Notes: a model not told the origin generated them from the letters alone. Shown: positions 55,454 to 64,000, counted from the first letter of the stretch. The stretch is 64,000 nt of DNA from Conexibacter sp. SYSU D00693 (GCF_017084525.1 NZ_CP070950.1:1860001-1924000), one strand, 5' to 3'. Translations and numbers: made by a program.

Positions 55454-56497
55454 GTGACCCGAACCCCGTTCACCCTGGCCGCCGGCGCCCTCGCCGCCGC
55501 CGCCGTCGCCCTGCCCGCGGCGCCGGCCGACGCGTCGCGCTCCACCGTGCGGCTCGGCATCGCCGACAACGACCCCGCGACCTTCACGAGCGCCGACTGG
55601 AAGCGCGTCGGCGCCAAGCGCACCCGCTACATCGTCAAGTGGAACGCGATCGACGACCCCGGGGCGCTCGCCCAGGCCGACGCGTTCATGGCCGCCGCGA
55701 AGGCCAACGACGTCGACGTCCTCCTGCACTTCTCCACCGACGACTACACCCCGCGCGCCGCGCGCCTGCCCGGCGCGAGCGAGTTCCGCCGCAAGGTGGG
55801 TGCGCTCGTCGACCGCTGGTGGGACGACGGCGTGCGGGAGTTCGGCGTGTGGAACGAGGCCAACGACCGCACGCAGCCGACCTACCGCTCCCCCGCGCGC
55901 GCCGCGACGTTCTTCCAGGAGCTGTGGCGGATGCTCGACGACCGCGACCGGTGCGGCTCGAGCGTCACGGCGAAGTGCCGCGTCGTCGCCCTCGACGTGC
56001 TCGACGGGCGCACGCGGTCCCAGCAGGGCAACGCCCGCAGCTACATCCGCCGCTTCTACGGCGCGCTCGGGCGCACCTACCGGTCGCGGGCGCGCTTCGT
56101 CGGCATCCACAACTACTCCGACACCAACCGCAACGGCACGAGCGGCACGAAGAACGCCATCACCGAGACGCGCCGGCACAACCGCCGCGCGATCTTCTGG
56201 CTCACCGAGACCGGCGGCGTGGTGAAGCTCGGCGACACCGGCAGCTTCCGCTGCGACCCCGACTCGCCGGCCAGCGTCCGCGCCGCCGAGGCGCGCGCCG
56301 ACCGCGCGACGACGTGGATGTTCCGGCTGACGAAGCGCTACCGCTCGTCCGTCGACCGCCTCTACGTCTACCAGTGGACCGGCGCCAACTGCCGCCAGCG
56401 CTTCGACGCGGGGCTCGTGCGCTCGGACGGCTCGCGGCGCCCCGCGTTCTACGAGGTCCTGCGCCAGATGCGCGACAGCTCGATCCTCAAGCCGTAG
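55454..56497 (+). CDS. Secreted glycoside hydrolase-like protein (clan A TIM barrel)
   Basis: 347 residues from GTG 55454. A signal peptide (FTLAAGALAAAAVALPAAPA) is followed by a barrel-like domain. The acid/base Glu is expected in REFGVWNEANDRTQPTYRSP (the W-N-E motif) and the nucleophile Glu in IFWLTETGGVVKLG, the arrangement of clan GH-A families such as GH5 and GH39. VGIHNYSDTNRNGTSG and LYVYQWTGANCRQRF resemble substrate-loop positions. Substrate is unknown. It follows the DUF5995-like gene by 58 bases on the same strand. Confidence 0.68.
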   Translation: MTRTPFTLAAGALAAAAVALPAAPADASRSTVRLGIADNDPATFTSADWKRVGAKRTRYIVKWNAIDDPGALAQADAFMAAAKANDVDVLLHFSTDDYTPRAARLPGASEFRRKVGALVDRWWDDGVREFGVWNEANDRTQPTYRSPARAATFFQELWRMLDDRDRCGSSVTAKCRVVALDVLDGRTRSQQGNARSYIRRFYGALGRTYRSRARFVGIHNYSDTNRNGTSGTKNAITETRRHNRRAIFWLTETGGVVKLGDTGSFRCDPDSPASVRAAEARADRATTWMFRLTKRYRSSVDRLYVYQWTGANCRQRFDAGLVRSDGSRRPAFYEVLRQMRDSSILKP

Positions 56498-56597
56498 GCC
56501 GTTCGTCGTAGGCGCGCAGACGATCGGCGTGTGGTCGGCGCGCCGTGCCGGTAGCGTCGTAGGCGGACGCCGCAAGCGACCAGAGAGGACGGACCGC

Positions 56598-56774
56598 ATG
56601 ATCGATCCGACCACCACCATGCAGGAGCAGGAGCTCCTGGCCGCCGACCTCGCGCACGAGCACGGGGTCGTGCTGGACCACCAGGGCAGGGCCGAGCCGG
56701 CCGCGCGCGAGGAGGGCGACGACGACACCGTCGTCTACCCCTACGCCTACGCGCTCGAGTCGCTCGTCACGTAG
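56598..56774 (+). CDS. Hypothetical 58-residue acidic protein
   Basis: Unrecognised. It starts at ATG 56598 with an AGAGGA-type ribosome site about 10 bases upstream. The sequence is MIDPTTTMQEQELLAADLAH, an acidic middle and an aromatic end (TVVYPYAYALESLVT). No signal peptide or motif was seen. A perfect palindrome follows the stop, so it appears to be a separate short transcript. Confidence 0.5.
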   Translation: MIDPTTTMQEQELLAADLAHEHGVVLDHQGRAEPAAREEGDDDTVVYPYAYALESLVT

Positions 56775-56790
56775 CGCCGGACGCCGCTGA

Positions 56791-56816
56791 CCCGGCCGCG
56801 CGATCGCGCGGCCGGG
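56791..56816. terminator. Perfect 26-base palindrome between convergent genes
   Basis: CCCGGCCGCGCG-AT-CGCGCGGCCGGG lies between the 58-residue gene stop (56774) and the chemoreceptor stop (56851). The arms can form a stem of about 11 base pairs around a GATC loop on either strand, fitting a bidirectional terminator. Confidence 0.7.
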
Positions 56817-56850
56817 CCCCTGCGGCGTGGGCGTGCCTCTCCAGACGGCC

Positions 56851-58683
56851 CTACGCGGCGACCCGGAACCGGGCCACGATCTTCTCGAGCTCCGTCGCGC
56901 TGGCGGCGAGCTCCTGGGCGGACGCGGCGATCTCCTGGGCAGAGGCCGACGTCTGCTCGGTCGAGGCCGACACCTGCTCGGTCGAGGCCGACGACTGCTC
57001 GGCGACCGCGGCGACGTCGCCCATCTCGTCGCGCATCCGCGTCGAGGCCTGGGCGATGGTGCGCACCGCGTTCGAGATCTCCTCGACCGAGGAGGTCATG
57101 CCCTCGACGGCCTCCGTGATCCGGCCGAAGGACGTGCGGGCCTCCTCGAAGGTCGTGGCGCTCGAGGCGGTGCGCTCGGCGCCCTCCTCGACGACGGTGA
57201 CGGCGCGGCGCGTCTCGTCCTGGATCTCGACGACGAGCGCAGCGATCGAGCCGGCGGCCTGCTGGCTCTCCTCGGCCAGCTTGCGCACCTCGTCGGCGAC
57301 GACCGCGAAGCCGCGGCCCTGGTCGCCGGCCCGCGCCGCCTCGATGGCGGCGTTCAGCGCGAGGAGGTTCGTCTGCTCGGCGATCGACGTGATCGTGTCG
57401 ACGATGCCGCCGATCTCGTCGTTCTTCGTGCCCAGCGCGCGGATCGTCTCGGTGGCGCGGTCGGACGAGGCGCGGACGGCGACCATCGCCTCGGAGGCCT
57501 GGGCGACCGCGTCGGCTCCGGCGGCGGCGACCTGCCGCGTCTCCGCCGCGCCGGCCGAGGTGCGCTCGACCTGGCGCGTGGACTCCTCGGTGGCCTCGAG
57601 CACCTGCTCGGCGCGCTGGCGCGCCTCGCCGACGGCCCTCACCTGGCGCTCGGCACCGTGGGCGACGTCGCTGACGGCGTTGGCGATCTCGCCGACGGCG
57701 CGACCGGTCTCCTCCGAGGAGGAGGCCATCTGCTGCGAGGCCGCCGAGAGGCTCCCGGCGGTGGCGGAGACCTGGCCGACGAGGCCGCGCAGGCCGTCGA
57801 CCATGCTGTGCAGCGAGCGGCCGAGGACGTCGCGGTCGGACTTCGCGGTCGGCTGCGTGGTCAGGTCGCCCTCGGCGACCTTCGCGGCGTGGCCGGCGGC
57901 CTCGCGCAGGTAGGCGACCATCTCCTCGAACGCGCGGGCCATCGCGCCGAGCTCGTCCTTGGACGACGTCGAGACGTCCTGGTCGAGGTCGCCCTGGGCG
58001 ATGCCCTCGGCGGCGCGCAGGACCTTCGTGACCTGGGCGACGAGGCGGCGGGCGATGAGGAGGCTCACGCCGCCACCGAGCGCGATGGCGAGGAGGAGGA
58101 GCAGGATCGTCGTGGTGCGGGCGCTGCCGGCCGTCGCGGCGATGTCCTTGTTCTCCTGGGCGGCGAGCCGGACCTTCGAGTCGAAGAGGAAGTCGAAGTC
58201 CTTGGCCAGCGTCGTGAAGGCCGGGACGGCGTGGCGCTTGTTGTAGGCGTAGGCGTCGCCCGGCTGGAAGGCGTTCGAGCGCTGGATGACCTGGTCGCGG
58301 TGGCTGCGGTAGGCGTCGAGGTGGCGCTGGAGGAGCGCGAAGCGCTGCTTGGCCTCGGGGCTGACCAGCGTCCTGGCGAAGCGGCCGAGTGCGGCGTCGA
58401 CCACCTTGCGGTTGGCCGCCAACTTCGCGGCCACGTCTCGCTTGCCGGCCGCCTCGGGCTCGAGGACGTGGTTGCTGGCCAGGGCGCGAGCCTCGTTGAG
58501 CTTGGCGCGGGCGATCCCGATGTCGGCAAGGGCCTCGGTCGACTTGTGGAAGGTGTGCTGGGCCTTCTCGTCGACCGACGCGACGTTGCGGATGCCGGTG
58601 ATGCCGAGGACGGCCATGAGCGCCACGAGCAGCAGCGCGCTGCCCAGCAGCTTGGCCTGGACGGAGTGCAGACGGGCGGACAT
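56851..58683 (-). CDS. Methyl-accepting chemotaxis protein
   Basis: A 610-residue chemoreceptor. TM1 lies at about residues 12-30 ([20 protein letters not shown]). A four-helix-bundle sensor domain spans about 35-185, and TM2 lies near 190-210 ([20 protein letters not shown]). HAMP follows ([20 protein letters not shown]), and the signalling hairpin tip is [20 protein letters not shown], then [17 protein letters not shown]. The C-terminus ends RFRVAA without a CheR-tether pentapeptide. Adaptation could involve the orphan CheB/CheR at 6-9 kb, but no CheA or CheW is present. The external ligand is unknown. Confidence 0.94.
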   Translation of the reverse strand: MSARLHSVQAKLLGSALLLVALMAVLGITGIRNVASVDEKAQHTFHKSTEALADIGIARAKLNEARALASNHVLEPEAAGKRDVAAKLAANRKVVDAALGRFARTLVSPEAKQRFALLQRHLDAYRSHRDQVIQRSNAFQPGDAYAYNKRHAVPAFTTLAKDFDFLFDSKVRLAAQENKDIAATAGSARTTTILLLLLAIALGGGVSLLIARRLVAQVTKVLRAAEGIAQGDLDQDVSTSSKDELGAMARAFEEMVAYLREAAGHAAKVAEGDLTTQPTAKSDRDVLGRSLHSMVDGLRGLVGQVSATAGSLSAASQQMASSSEETGRAVGEIANAVSDVAHGAERQVRAVGEARQRAEQVLEATEESTRQVERTSAGAAETRQVAAAGADAVAQASEAMVAVRASSDRATETIRALGTKNDEIGGIVDTITSIAEQTNLLALNAAIEAARAGDQGRGFAVVADEVRKLAEESQQAAGSIAALVVEIQDETRRAVTVVEEGAERTASSATTFEEARTSFGRITEAVEGMTSSVEEISNAVRTIAQASTRMRDEMGDVAAVAEQSSASTEQVSASTEQTSASAQEIAASAQELAASATELEKIVARFRVAA

Positions 58684-58703
58684 GTCCAGCCTGATCGGCT
58701 GTT

Positions 58704-58721
58704 GCAGTGCCTAACCACTGC
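58704..58721. promoter_or_regulatory. Inverted repeat upstream of the chemoreceptor
   Basis: GCAGTG-CCTAAC-CACTGC is a perfect 6+6+6 inverted repeat, flanked by a wider CTGTTG/CAACAG pair (58699-58704 and 58728-58733). It lies 21 bases upstream of the chemoreceptor ATG on the minus strand, in an A/T-richer gap. On that strand GCCGATCA follows and resembles the -10 element of flagellar-type (sigma-28) promoters. Confidence 0.4.
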
Positions 58722-58771
58722 ATTGACCAACAGTCAGTGTCGAGCGGCGATGCGCCAGCGCCGACCGGCGC

Positions 58772-60016
58772 TCAGCGCGGCGTGCCGAGCCAGTCCTCGA
58801 GGAGCTCGAGGACGGCCGGGTGGTTGAGCAGCGCGAAGTGCGTGAGGCCGCCGACGTGGCGGAGGTCGTCGACCTCGAACGGGATCGTCCGCCGCGCGCT
58901 CTTGCCGTGCGCGCTGGCCGACTGCACGAGCAGGTCGCCGAGCAGCCGCGACACCGGGTGGTCGGGGTCGCGGTGCAGCGTCGCGGCGACGACGTGGTGG
59001 CGCACGCCCTCGGGGAGCGGGACCTCGCCGCAGGCGTCGTCGAGCAGCGCGTCGAGGTCGTCGCCCGCCCAGTCGGTGGCGACGAGCGCGCCGTGGCGCA
59101 GGTCCTTGATCCCGACGCTGCGCGACCGCAGGACCGCGGCGACCGGCCGGCCCTCGGGCAGCCGGTGCAGGAGGCTCGCGCCGCGCGCGGCCAGCCGCTC
59201 GAGCGGCGCGCCGGTGTGCGGGGTGCCGAGCGTCACCACGTGCTTGACCTGCCGTGGCCACGCGCGGCCCTCCTCGGCGGCCTGGTGGCACGCGCTGCGC
59301 AGGACGAGACCGCCCATCGAGTGGCCGACGAGCGCGAGGCGCTGCACCCCGGCCGGCCAGGCGGCGACGAGGTCCTCGAGCAGCGCGGCCAGCCGCCGGC
59401 CGTTCTCGTGGACGTGCAGGCCGGTGTTCGCGCGCAGCAGGACCGGCGACCAGCCGTGGCGGGCGAGCGCCTCGCCGTAGGTCGGGCGGTCGGCGGCGCC
59501 GAGGCGCCACGCCTCCTCGCTCTCCATGAGCCCGTGGAGGAAGACGACCACGTGCGGGGTCGCGTCGGGGAACGCCGCCGCGAGCGCGTCGGGCGTGCAC
59601 GGCACGTCCTCGCCCTCGTGGCGCACGGCGAGCGGCACGGCCAGCGTGCTGCCCTGTGCCTCGAGGCGGTCGCCGAGCCAGCCGTTGACCGCGCCGAGGA
59701 CGAAGCGCCCGCGCGGGTCGTGGCTGAAGGGCTTGGCGGCCCGCCCCCGCGGATGGTGGTCGGCGACCGTCCCCAGGACGCCGGCCGCCGCGCGCACCCC
59801 GCCGCGCACGCCGGTGTAGACGGCGCGCGCGATGCCGTCGTGCACGGCGCGCGCCGGCGTCGACGCGCCGCCGGTCGGCCCGAACGAGCGCCCGGCGATC
59901 GCCTCGTGCAGCTCGCGCACGCGGTCGACGAGCGCCGCGCCCGTGTCCCCCGCCAGGCGGGCGGCGTCAGGGAGCTCGCCGCGGGTCGCGCGGACGGGGA
60001 GCTGGTCGCCCTGCAT
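58772..60016 (-). CDS. Alpha/beta hydrolase, lipase/PGAP1-like
   Basis: A 414-residue hydrolase. After about 130 helical residues the core starts HVVVFLHGLMESEEAWRLG with the oxyanion HG. The nucleophile elbow is LALVGHSMGGLVLRSACHQA near residue 240, VVTLGTPHTGAPLERLAARG is the lipase/PGAP1 loop, and the catalytic His is probably in GGLTHFALLNHPAVLELLED at the end. The substrate may be a lipid or ester. No signal peptide is obvious, so location is unclear. It diverges from the SNF2 helicase gene. Confidence 0.82.
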   Translation of the reverse strand: MQGDQLPVRATRGELPDAARLAGDTGAALVDRVRELHEAIAGRSFGPTGGASTPARAVHDGIARAVYTGVRGGVRAAAGVLGTVADHHPRGRAAKPFSHDPRGRFVLGAVNGWLGDRLEAQGSTLAVPLAVRHEGEDVPCTPDALAAAFPDATPHVVVFLHGLMESEEAWRLGAADRPTYGEALARHGWSPVLLRANTGLHVHENGRRLAALLEDLVAAWPAGVQRLALVGHSMGGLVLRSACHQAAEEGRAWPRQVKHVVTLGTPHTGAPLERLAARGASLLHRLPEGRPVAAVLRSRSVGIKDLRHGALVATDWAGDDLDALLDDACGEVPLPEGVRHHVVAATLHRDPDHPVSRLLGDLLVQSASAHGKSARRTIPFEVDDLRHVGGLTHFALLNHPAVLELLEDWLGTPR

Positions 60017-60065
60017 CCCTGCACCGTCGCATGCGCCACCGATCGATGTCAAGGACTGCGAAGAA

Positions 60066-60078
60066 GGGGACAGTCCCC
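60066..60078. repeat. Single 13-base palindrome GGGGACAGTCCCC
   Basis: A perfect 6+1+6 palindrome in the 99-base gap between the divergent hydrolase (start 60016) and SNF2 gene (start 60116). It has the same architecture as the palindromes at 10.4 kb and 41.6 kb and may belong to the same mobile repeat class, or may simply be an operator. Confidence 0.6.
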
Positions 60079-60115
60079 TGAGTCGCACCGGCCCACCTCG
60101 TACCGTGCAGGGGCG

Positions 60116-62278
60116 ATGGAGCTCGCCCCCCACCGGCCGAACGTGGAGCTGCGCTCGGACCCGGAGCGCGGGACGCTGGTCGTGCTGGCCTTCCCCTACG
60201 ACCCCGACGTCGTGGCGGCGGTGCGCGCCATCCCCCAGCGGCGCTTCGACTGGGACACGCGCGAGTGGTGGGCGCCCGCCGACGAGTGGGCGGGCGTGCA
60301 CGTCGCCGACGTCCTCGCCCGCTTCCCGGAGCTCACGGCGACGCCCGAGGTCGAGGCGTGGCTGCGCGAGCTGCGCCACCGCTGGGCCGGGCGCGTCACG
60401 ACGCGCCGCTGGGACGGCCGGGGCTGGTTCGTCCTGCGCACGCGCGCGGGGGAGGTGCCCGAGCTGCTGCGCGAGGGCGCGGCCGACCCGGGCGACGGGA
60501 CGCTGCTGACGCCGCTGACCAAGGCGGCCGCCGAGGCGCTGATGGACAACCGCGGCGCGCGCCTGGACGATGCCGCCGCCCGCTGCGCCGCGGAGCTCGG
60601 GCTCGACCGCACCCCGCCGCCCGCGCGGCTCATCGTCGCCCGGACCGTCGAGGGCGAGCACCTCGAGCTCGAGGTGCTGTGGGACCCCGACGTCGCCGGC
60701 GCCTTCGACCGCCTGCCCGGCGCCGAGGGCGGCGGGCGCCTGCCGGTCGACCCGTGGGTCGTCGAGCCGCTCGAGGCGTTCCTGGCCGAGTTCGGCGTCG
60801 CCGTGGACCCGCTCGCCGTCCCGACGCTCGACGACCTGCGCGACGAGTTCGACGAGGCCCAGGACCAGGTCCGCCGCTCGCGCGCCCAGGCGGCCGACCC
60901 GATCCCCGAGGTGGCCGCCGTCCTGCAGGGCGAGCTGCAGCCGTTCCAGTGGGCGGGCGTGCGCTACCTGCTCGAGGCGCGCAACGCCTTCCTCGCCGAC
61001 GAGCAGGGCCTGGGCAAGACGGTCCAGGCGCTCGCGACGCTCGAGGCCGACGGCGCCTACCCCGCGGTCGTCGTCTGCCCCGCCTCGCTCAAGCTCGTCT
61101 GGGAGCGCGAGGCCGCCCGGTGGATGCCCCACCGCACGGTCGCGGTCGTCCAGGGCCGCGGCGCCGTGCCGCGCGCCGCCGACATCACCGTCCTGAACTA
61201 CGAGCTCGTGGAGCAGCACCGCGGCACGCTGGCCCGCCGCGAGCCCCAGGCGATCGTCATCGACGAGTCCCACCTCGTGAAGAACCCGCGCGCCAAGCGC
61301 ACCCAGGCGGTGCGGCGCCTGGCGGCGGCGGTCCCCTACGGCGGCCTGCGCCTCGCCCTGACCGGCACGCCGGTGCTCAACCACGCCGACGAGCTCGTCT
61401 CGCAGCTGCGCGTCATCGGCCGCCTCGACGACTTCGGCTCGGGCGCGCGCTTCGCCAAGCGCTTCGGCGGCGCGCTGAGCGAGGAGCGCCTGCACTGGCA
61501 CCTGTGCCGCTCGTGCTTCGTGCGCCGGCGCAAGGACGAGGTGCTCACGCAGCTGCCGCCCAAGCGCCGCGTCGTCGTGCCGGTGGCGCTGGCCAACACG
61601 CGCGAGTACCGCCTGGCCGAGCAGGACGTCATCGCGTGGCTGCGCACCCTGCCGCTGGACCTCTCCGAGCTCGACGCGCGGATCGCCGCGACGCTGCGGG
61701 CCAAGCGCCTGGCCCAGCTGACCGCGCTGCAGCGGCTGGCGGCCAAGGGCAAGCTCGCCGCGGCGCTGGGCTGGATCGAGGACTTCCTCGCCTCGGGCGA
61801 GCCGCTCGTGGTCTTCGCCCGCCACCGCGAGGTCCAGGCCGCCGTCCTCCAGCACTTCCCGGGCGCGGCCCACCTGCTGGGCAGCGACCCGCTCCCCGCG
61901 CGCGAGGCGACGGTCCGCGCCTTCCAGGAGCCCGACGGCCCGCAGCTGCTCGTCGCGGCCACGCGCGTCGCCGGACAGGGCCTGACGCTGACGCGCGCCT
62001 CCAACGTCTGCTTCCTCGAGCTCGAGTGGACCCCGGCGCTGCACGACCAGGCCGAGGACCGCTGCCACCGCATCGGCCAGCGCGACGCCGTGACCGCGTG
62101 GTACCTGCTGGCCGCCGAGTCGGTCGACGAGCGGATGGCGCGGCTGCTGGAGGCCAAGCGCGACGTGATCGGCGTCGTGACCGACGGCCGGCGCGTCGGC
62201 GGCACGCCGCTGGTCGAGGAGCTCGCGCGCGAGCTGCGCGACGCGGGCGAGCGCAAGCACCTGCGCGCCACGGGCTAG
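60116..62278 (+). CDS. SNF2-family DNA helicase/translocase, SMARCAL1-like
   Basis: 720 residues. The N-terminal region contains IPQRRFDWDTREWWAPADEW, resembling HARP-like DNA-annealing modules. The SNF2 core starts LQPFQWAGVRYLLEA, with motif I LADEQGLGKTVQALATLEAD near residue 300, motif II IVIDESHLVKNPRAKRTQAV, motif III LALTGTPVLNHADELVS, and motif VI DQAEDRCHRIGQRDAVTAWY near 645. These bind ATP and drive movement on duplex DNA, suggesting fork remodelling or repair. The ATG has AGGGG six bases upstream. No methylase, nuclease or phage-defence partner sits next to it, so it is not evidently part of a defence island. Confidence 0.9.
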   Translation: MELAPHRPNVELRSDPERGTLVVLAFPYDPDVVAAVRAIPQRRFDWDTREWWAPADEWAGVHVADVLARFPELTATPEVEAWLRELRHRWAGRVTTRRWDGRGWFVLRTRAGEVPELLREGAADPGDGTLLTPLTKAAAEALMDNRGARLDDAAARCAAELGLDRTPPPARLIVARTVEGEHLELEVLWDPDVAGAFDRLPGAEGGGRLPVDPWVVEPLEAFLAEFGVAVDPLAVPTLDDLRDEFDEAQDQVRRSRAQAADPIPEVAAVLQGELQPFQWAGVRYLLEARNAFLADEQGLGKTVQALATLEADGAYPAVVVCPASLKLVWEREAARWMPHRTVAVVQGRGAVPRAADITVLNYELVEQHRGTLARREPQAIVIDESHLVKNPRAKRTQAVRRLAAAVPYGGLRLALTGTPVLNHADELVSQLRVIGRLDDFGSGARFAKRFGGALSEERLHWHLCRSCFVRRRKDEVLTQLPPKRRVVVPVALANTREYRLAEQDVIAWLRTLPLDLSELDARIAATLRAKRLAQLTALQRLAAKGKLAAALGWIEDFLASGEPLVVFARHREVQAAVLQHFPGAAHLLGSDPLPAREATVRAFQEPDGPQLLVAATRVAGQGLTLTRASNVCFLELEWTPALHDQAEDRCHRIGQRDAVTAWYLLAAESVDERMARLLEAKRDVIGVVTDGRRVGGTPLVEELARELRDAGERKHLRATG

Positions 62279-62342
62279 GCGTTCACGCGCCGTTCACCGG
62301 CCGGTGACGCGGCGGGCCGCACGCTGCGCCACGATCCGGTGC

Positions 62343-63719
62343 GTGCGGGGACAGGGGACCACGCGGCGCGACGCGCTGCGGGCAGCCGGCGCGGGGGCGC
62401 TGGCGGTGGGGGCGTGGCCGGCGACGACGGCGAGCGCCGGGAACGTGCTCGCGGGCGGGCTGCGCCCGGAGCTCGTGTCCGTCACGCCGGAGGGCTTCTC
62501 GGCGTGGTGGACGAGCAGCGCGCAGGCCGACACGGTGGTGCGCGTCGCGCGCGCCGACGGCCGGGGCGGCGTGCGCGAGCTCCAGCTCGCCGCCGGCCAG
62601 ACGGTGCACGCGGCGACGGTCGAGGGGCTCGCGCCCGACACGCGCTACCGCTACGCGCTGTACGCCGGGCGCCGGCGCATGCCGACGACGCTCGCCAACC
62701 CGGGGACGTTCCGCACGCTGCGCCGCCCACGCGGCGCGCTGCTGGCGCGCATCGCGGTGGTCAACGACCTCCACGTGGGCGAGGGCTGCTCGGGGACGAT
62801 CACCGAGCTCGGGGGCCAGTCGGTACCGCCCTGCTACCGCGCGCCCGACTACGCCCACCGGATGACCGCGGCCGCGCTCGAGGAGGTGCGCGCCGCGGGC
62901 CCGGACCTCCTGGTCGTCAACGGCGACCTCACCGACCGCGGCCGGCCCGATGAGGTGCGCCGCGCGCTCGAGCTCGTCCGCGGGACGGGCCTGCCCCACG
63001 CCATCACGCGCGGCAACCACGACCGCCGGCTGCACGAGCCCGGCACGCCGCCCGACGGCGACGTCCTGCGCGCGCTGGCCTTCCCGGACAAGGCGCCGGG
63101 CGACCACCTCCTGACGTCCGTGGCGCGGGTGGGCCCGCGCGTCGGGGTGATCGGCCTCGACTCCTGCGACCCGGAGAGCGGCAGCGGCCGGCTCGACCTC
63201 GGCGGCCAGCTCGGCTGGCTCGACGCGCGCCTGCAGGAGCTGCGGGCCGAGGGCCGCACGGCGCTCGTCTTCCTGCACCACCACGTCGCGCTGCAGGCCA
63301 ACGCGACGCACCCGCCGCCGCTGACCTTCGGCGTCGGGACCGACCGGGCCGCGATCGCGTTCCTGAAGCTCCTGGGCCGCCAGCGCCACGTGCCGCTGGT
63401 CATGAGCGGCCACACGCACCGCAACTACGTCGCGCGCGACGCGCTCGCGCCGCGGACGGTCTTCCTCGAGAACGGCGCGACGAAGGAGTACCCCGCGGTG
63501 TGGGCGCTGCTCGAGGTGCACGAGGACGGCATCGTGCGCACCGTGCACCGGGCGGTGACGCCGTTCACCCGGGCGTGGGTGCAGACGTCGGCCCAGCAGG
63601 TCTTCGGCCGTCAGCCGGAGTACACGCGGGGCACGCTCGCGAGCCGGGCGTTCACGCTGCGCACGGACCGCCTGTCGCTGGGCGGTTCGCCGCGCCCGTC
63701 GCTGCTCGGCCCGCTGTGA
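62343..63719 (+). CDS. Tat-exported metallophosphatase (purple acid phosphatase-like)
   Basis: 458 residues from GTG 62343. A Tat signal (TTRRDALRAAGAGALAVGAW) ends near TASA-GN. A fibronectin/PAP-N-like domain covers about 40-130 (TPEGFSAWWTSSAQADTVVR, then LAPDTRYRYALYAG). The metallophosphatase core has VVNDLHVG, NGDLTDRGRPDEVRR, ITRGNHDRRL, LVFLHHHVAL and MSGHTHRNYV, which give the Asp, Asn and His ligands of a bimetal site. It probably cleaves phosphoesters outside the cell. It follows the SNF2 gene by 64 bases; the two need not be related. Upstream GTG 62304 would lengthen the signal by 13 residues. Confidence 0.88.
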   Translation: MRGQGTTRRDALRAAGAGALAVGAWPATTASAGNVLAGGLRPELVSVTPEGFSAWWTSSAQADTVVRVARADGRGGVRELQLAAGQTVHAATVEGLAPDTRYRYALYAGRRRMPTTLANPGTFRTLRRPRGALLARIAVVNDLHVGEGCSGTITELGGQSVPPCYRAPDYAHRMTAAALEEVRAAGPDLLVVNGDLTDRGRPDEVRRALELVRGTGLPHAITRGNHDRRLHEPGTPPDGDVLRALAFPDKAPGDHLLTSVARVGPRVGVIGLDSCDPESGSGRLDLGGQLGWLDARLQELRAEGRTALVFLHHHVALQANATHPPPLTFGVGTDRAAIAFLKLLGRQRHVPLVMSGHTHRNYVARDALAPRTVFLENGATKEYPAVWALLEVHEDGIVRTVHRAVTPFTRAWVQTSAQQVFGRQPEYTRGTLASRAFTLRTDRLSLGGSPRPSLLGPL

Positions 63720-63741
63720 CCGCTCCCGCCCGCGGCCCCGC

Positions 63742-64000
63742 CTACGGCGTCGCGGGCACCGCGTCGTCGAGCAGCGGCTTGGCGAGCGCCAGCAGCAGCG
63801 CGTCGTTGGCGCCCTCGCCGATCTGCGTCTGCGGCGCGTCGCGACGCAGGCGCGCCAGCTCGTCGTCGGCGCGGTAGGAGCGCGAGGCCGCCAGGCGCGC
63901 GGCCCGGTCCACCGCCCAGACCGCGGTGTCGGAGGCGACGACCTTCGCGGCGGTGGAGAGGCGGCGGGCGTCGGGGCGGCGGGCATCGACCGCCAGCGCG
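63742..64000 (-). CDS. Acyl-CoA dehydrogenase family protein (3' end only)
   Basis: The last 85 residues of a gene that enters from beyond the right edge. The pattern LSTAAKVVASDTAVWAVDRA, then LRRDAPQTQIGEGANDALLL, matches the C-terminal helical domain of acyl-CoA dehydrogenases, where the YEGT-like region contacts FAD and the substrate; here it reads IGEGAND. The active-site Glu lies elsewhere and cannot be checked. The stop at 63742 is 22 bases after the convergent metallophosphatase stop. Confidence 0.65.
   Translation of the reverse strand, partial: ALAVDARRPDARRLSTAAKVVASDTAVWAVDRAARLAASRSYRADDELARLRRDAPQTQIGEGANDALLLALAKPLLDDAVPATP

Noticed and set aside
60116-62278. SNF2 gene considered as a marker of a phage-defence island
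   Set aside because: No nuclease, methylase, phospholipase-D or other defence component flanks it.

Overview
The window is about 64 kb of very GC-rich bacterial chromosome, coding on both strands with short intergenic gaps, frequent GTG and TTG starts, and many 4-base stop/start overlaps. The gene content suggests an actinobacterium of the Thermoleophilia/Solirubrobacterales type: a SUF iron-sulfur system with a Rieske partner and Rrf2 regulator, a GlgE-type alpha-glucan pathway, secreted Calx-beta, RTX-like and PQQ-propeller-like proteins, and partner-switching kinases. This placement is inferred from gene content, not from a marker gene. No rRNA, tRNA, CRISPR array, phage or transposase gene was seen.

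Layout. 0-2.3 kb: sufD (cut by the window edge), sufB and a Rieske protein. 2.3-9.4 kb: typA, a Crp-like regulator, a STAS/anti-sigma kinase pair, an orphan cheB-cheR pair and a coiled-coil protein. 9.6-13.6 kb: an RTX-like secreted protein coupled to a sigma factor fused to a zinc-finger and membrane segment, whose tail carries nine in-frame palindromic repeats, then two ferritin-like proteins. 13.7-16.6 kb: sufU, sufS, sufC and rrf2, with a candidate operator. 16.7-22 kb: an SDR, a lysyl-oxidase-like protein lacking copper ligands, a methyltransferase, a small membrane protein, an FAD reductase and a histidine kinase. 22-40.2 kb: a large trehalose/alpha-glucan region with treZ-glgX-treY plus a GT4 enzyme, glgE-treS-pep2-glgB, and divergent malQ. 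40.2-42.9 kb: SGNH hydrolase, beta-helix protein, tandem hairpin repeats, coiled-coil protein and an HATPase. 43-47.6 kb: a fused indolepyruvate ferredoxin oxidoreductase and a GntR/FadR regulator that share an operator-like sequence. 47.6-56.8 kb: small proteins, msrA, a 1,692-residue secreted propeller/Ig/Calx-beta protein, a DUF5995-like protein and a secreted glycoside hydrolase. 56.8-64 kb: a chemoreceptor, a lipase-like hydrolase, an SNF2 helicase, a Tat-exported metallophosphatase and the 3' end of an acyl-CoA dehydrogenase.

How the genes fit together. The glucan genes supply two trehalose routes (TreY/TreZ from glycogen, TreS from maltose) and the maltose-1-phosphate route to glycogen (TreS-Pep2-GlgE-GlgB), with GlgX and MalQ for turnover. 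The two SUF blocks lie on the same strand but are separated by about 11.5 kb of unrelated genes. Several 13-base palindromes built as 6+1+6 (GGGGTCTGACCCC, GGTGCCAGGCACC, GGGGACAGTCCCC, GGTGTCCGGCACC) recur in and between genes. They are the most unusual feature of the window.
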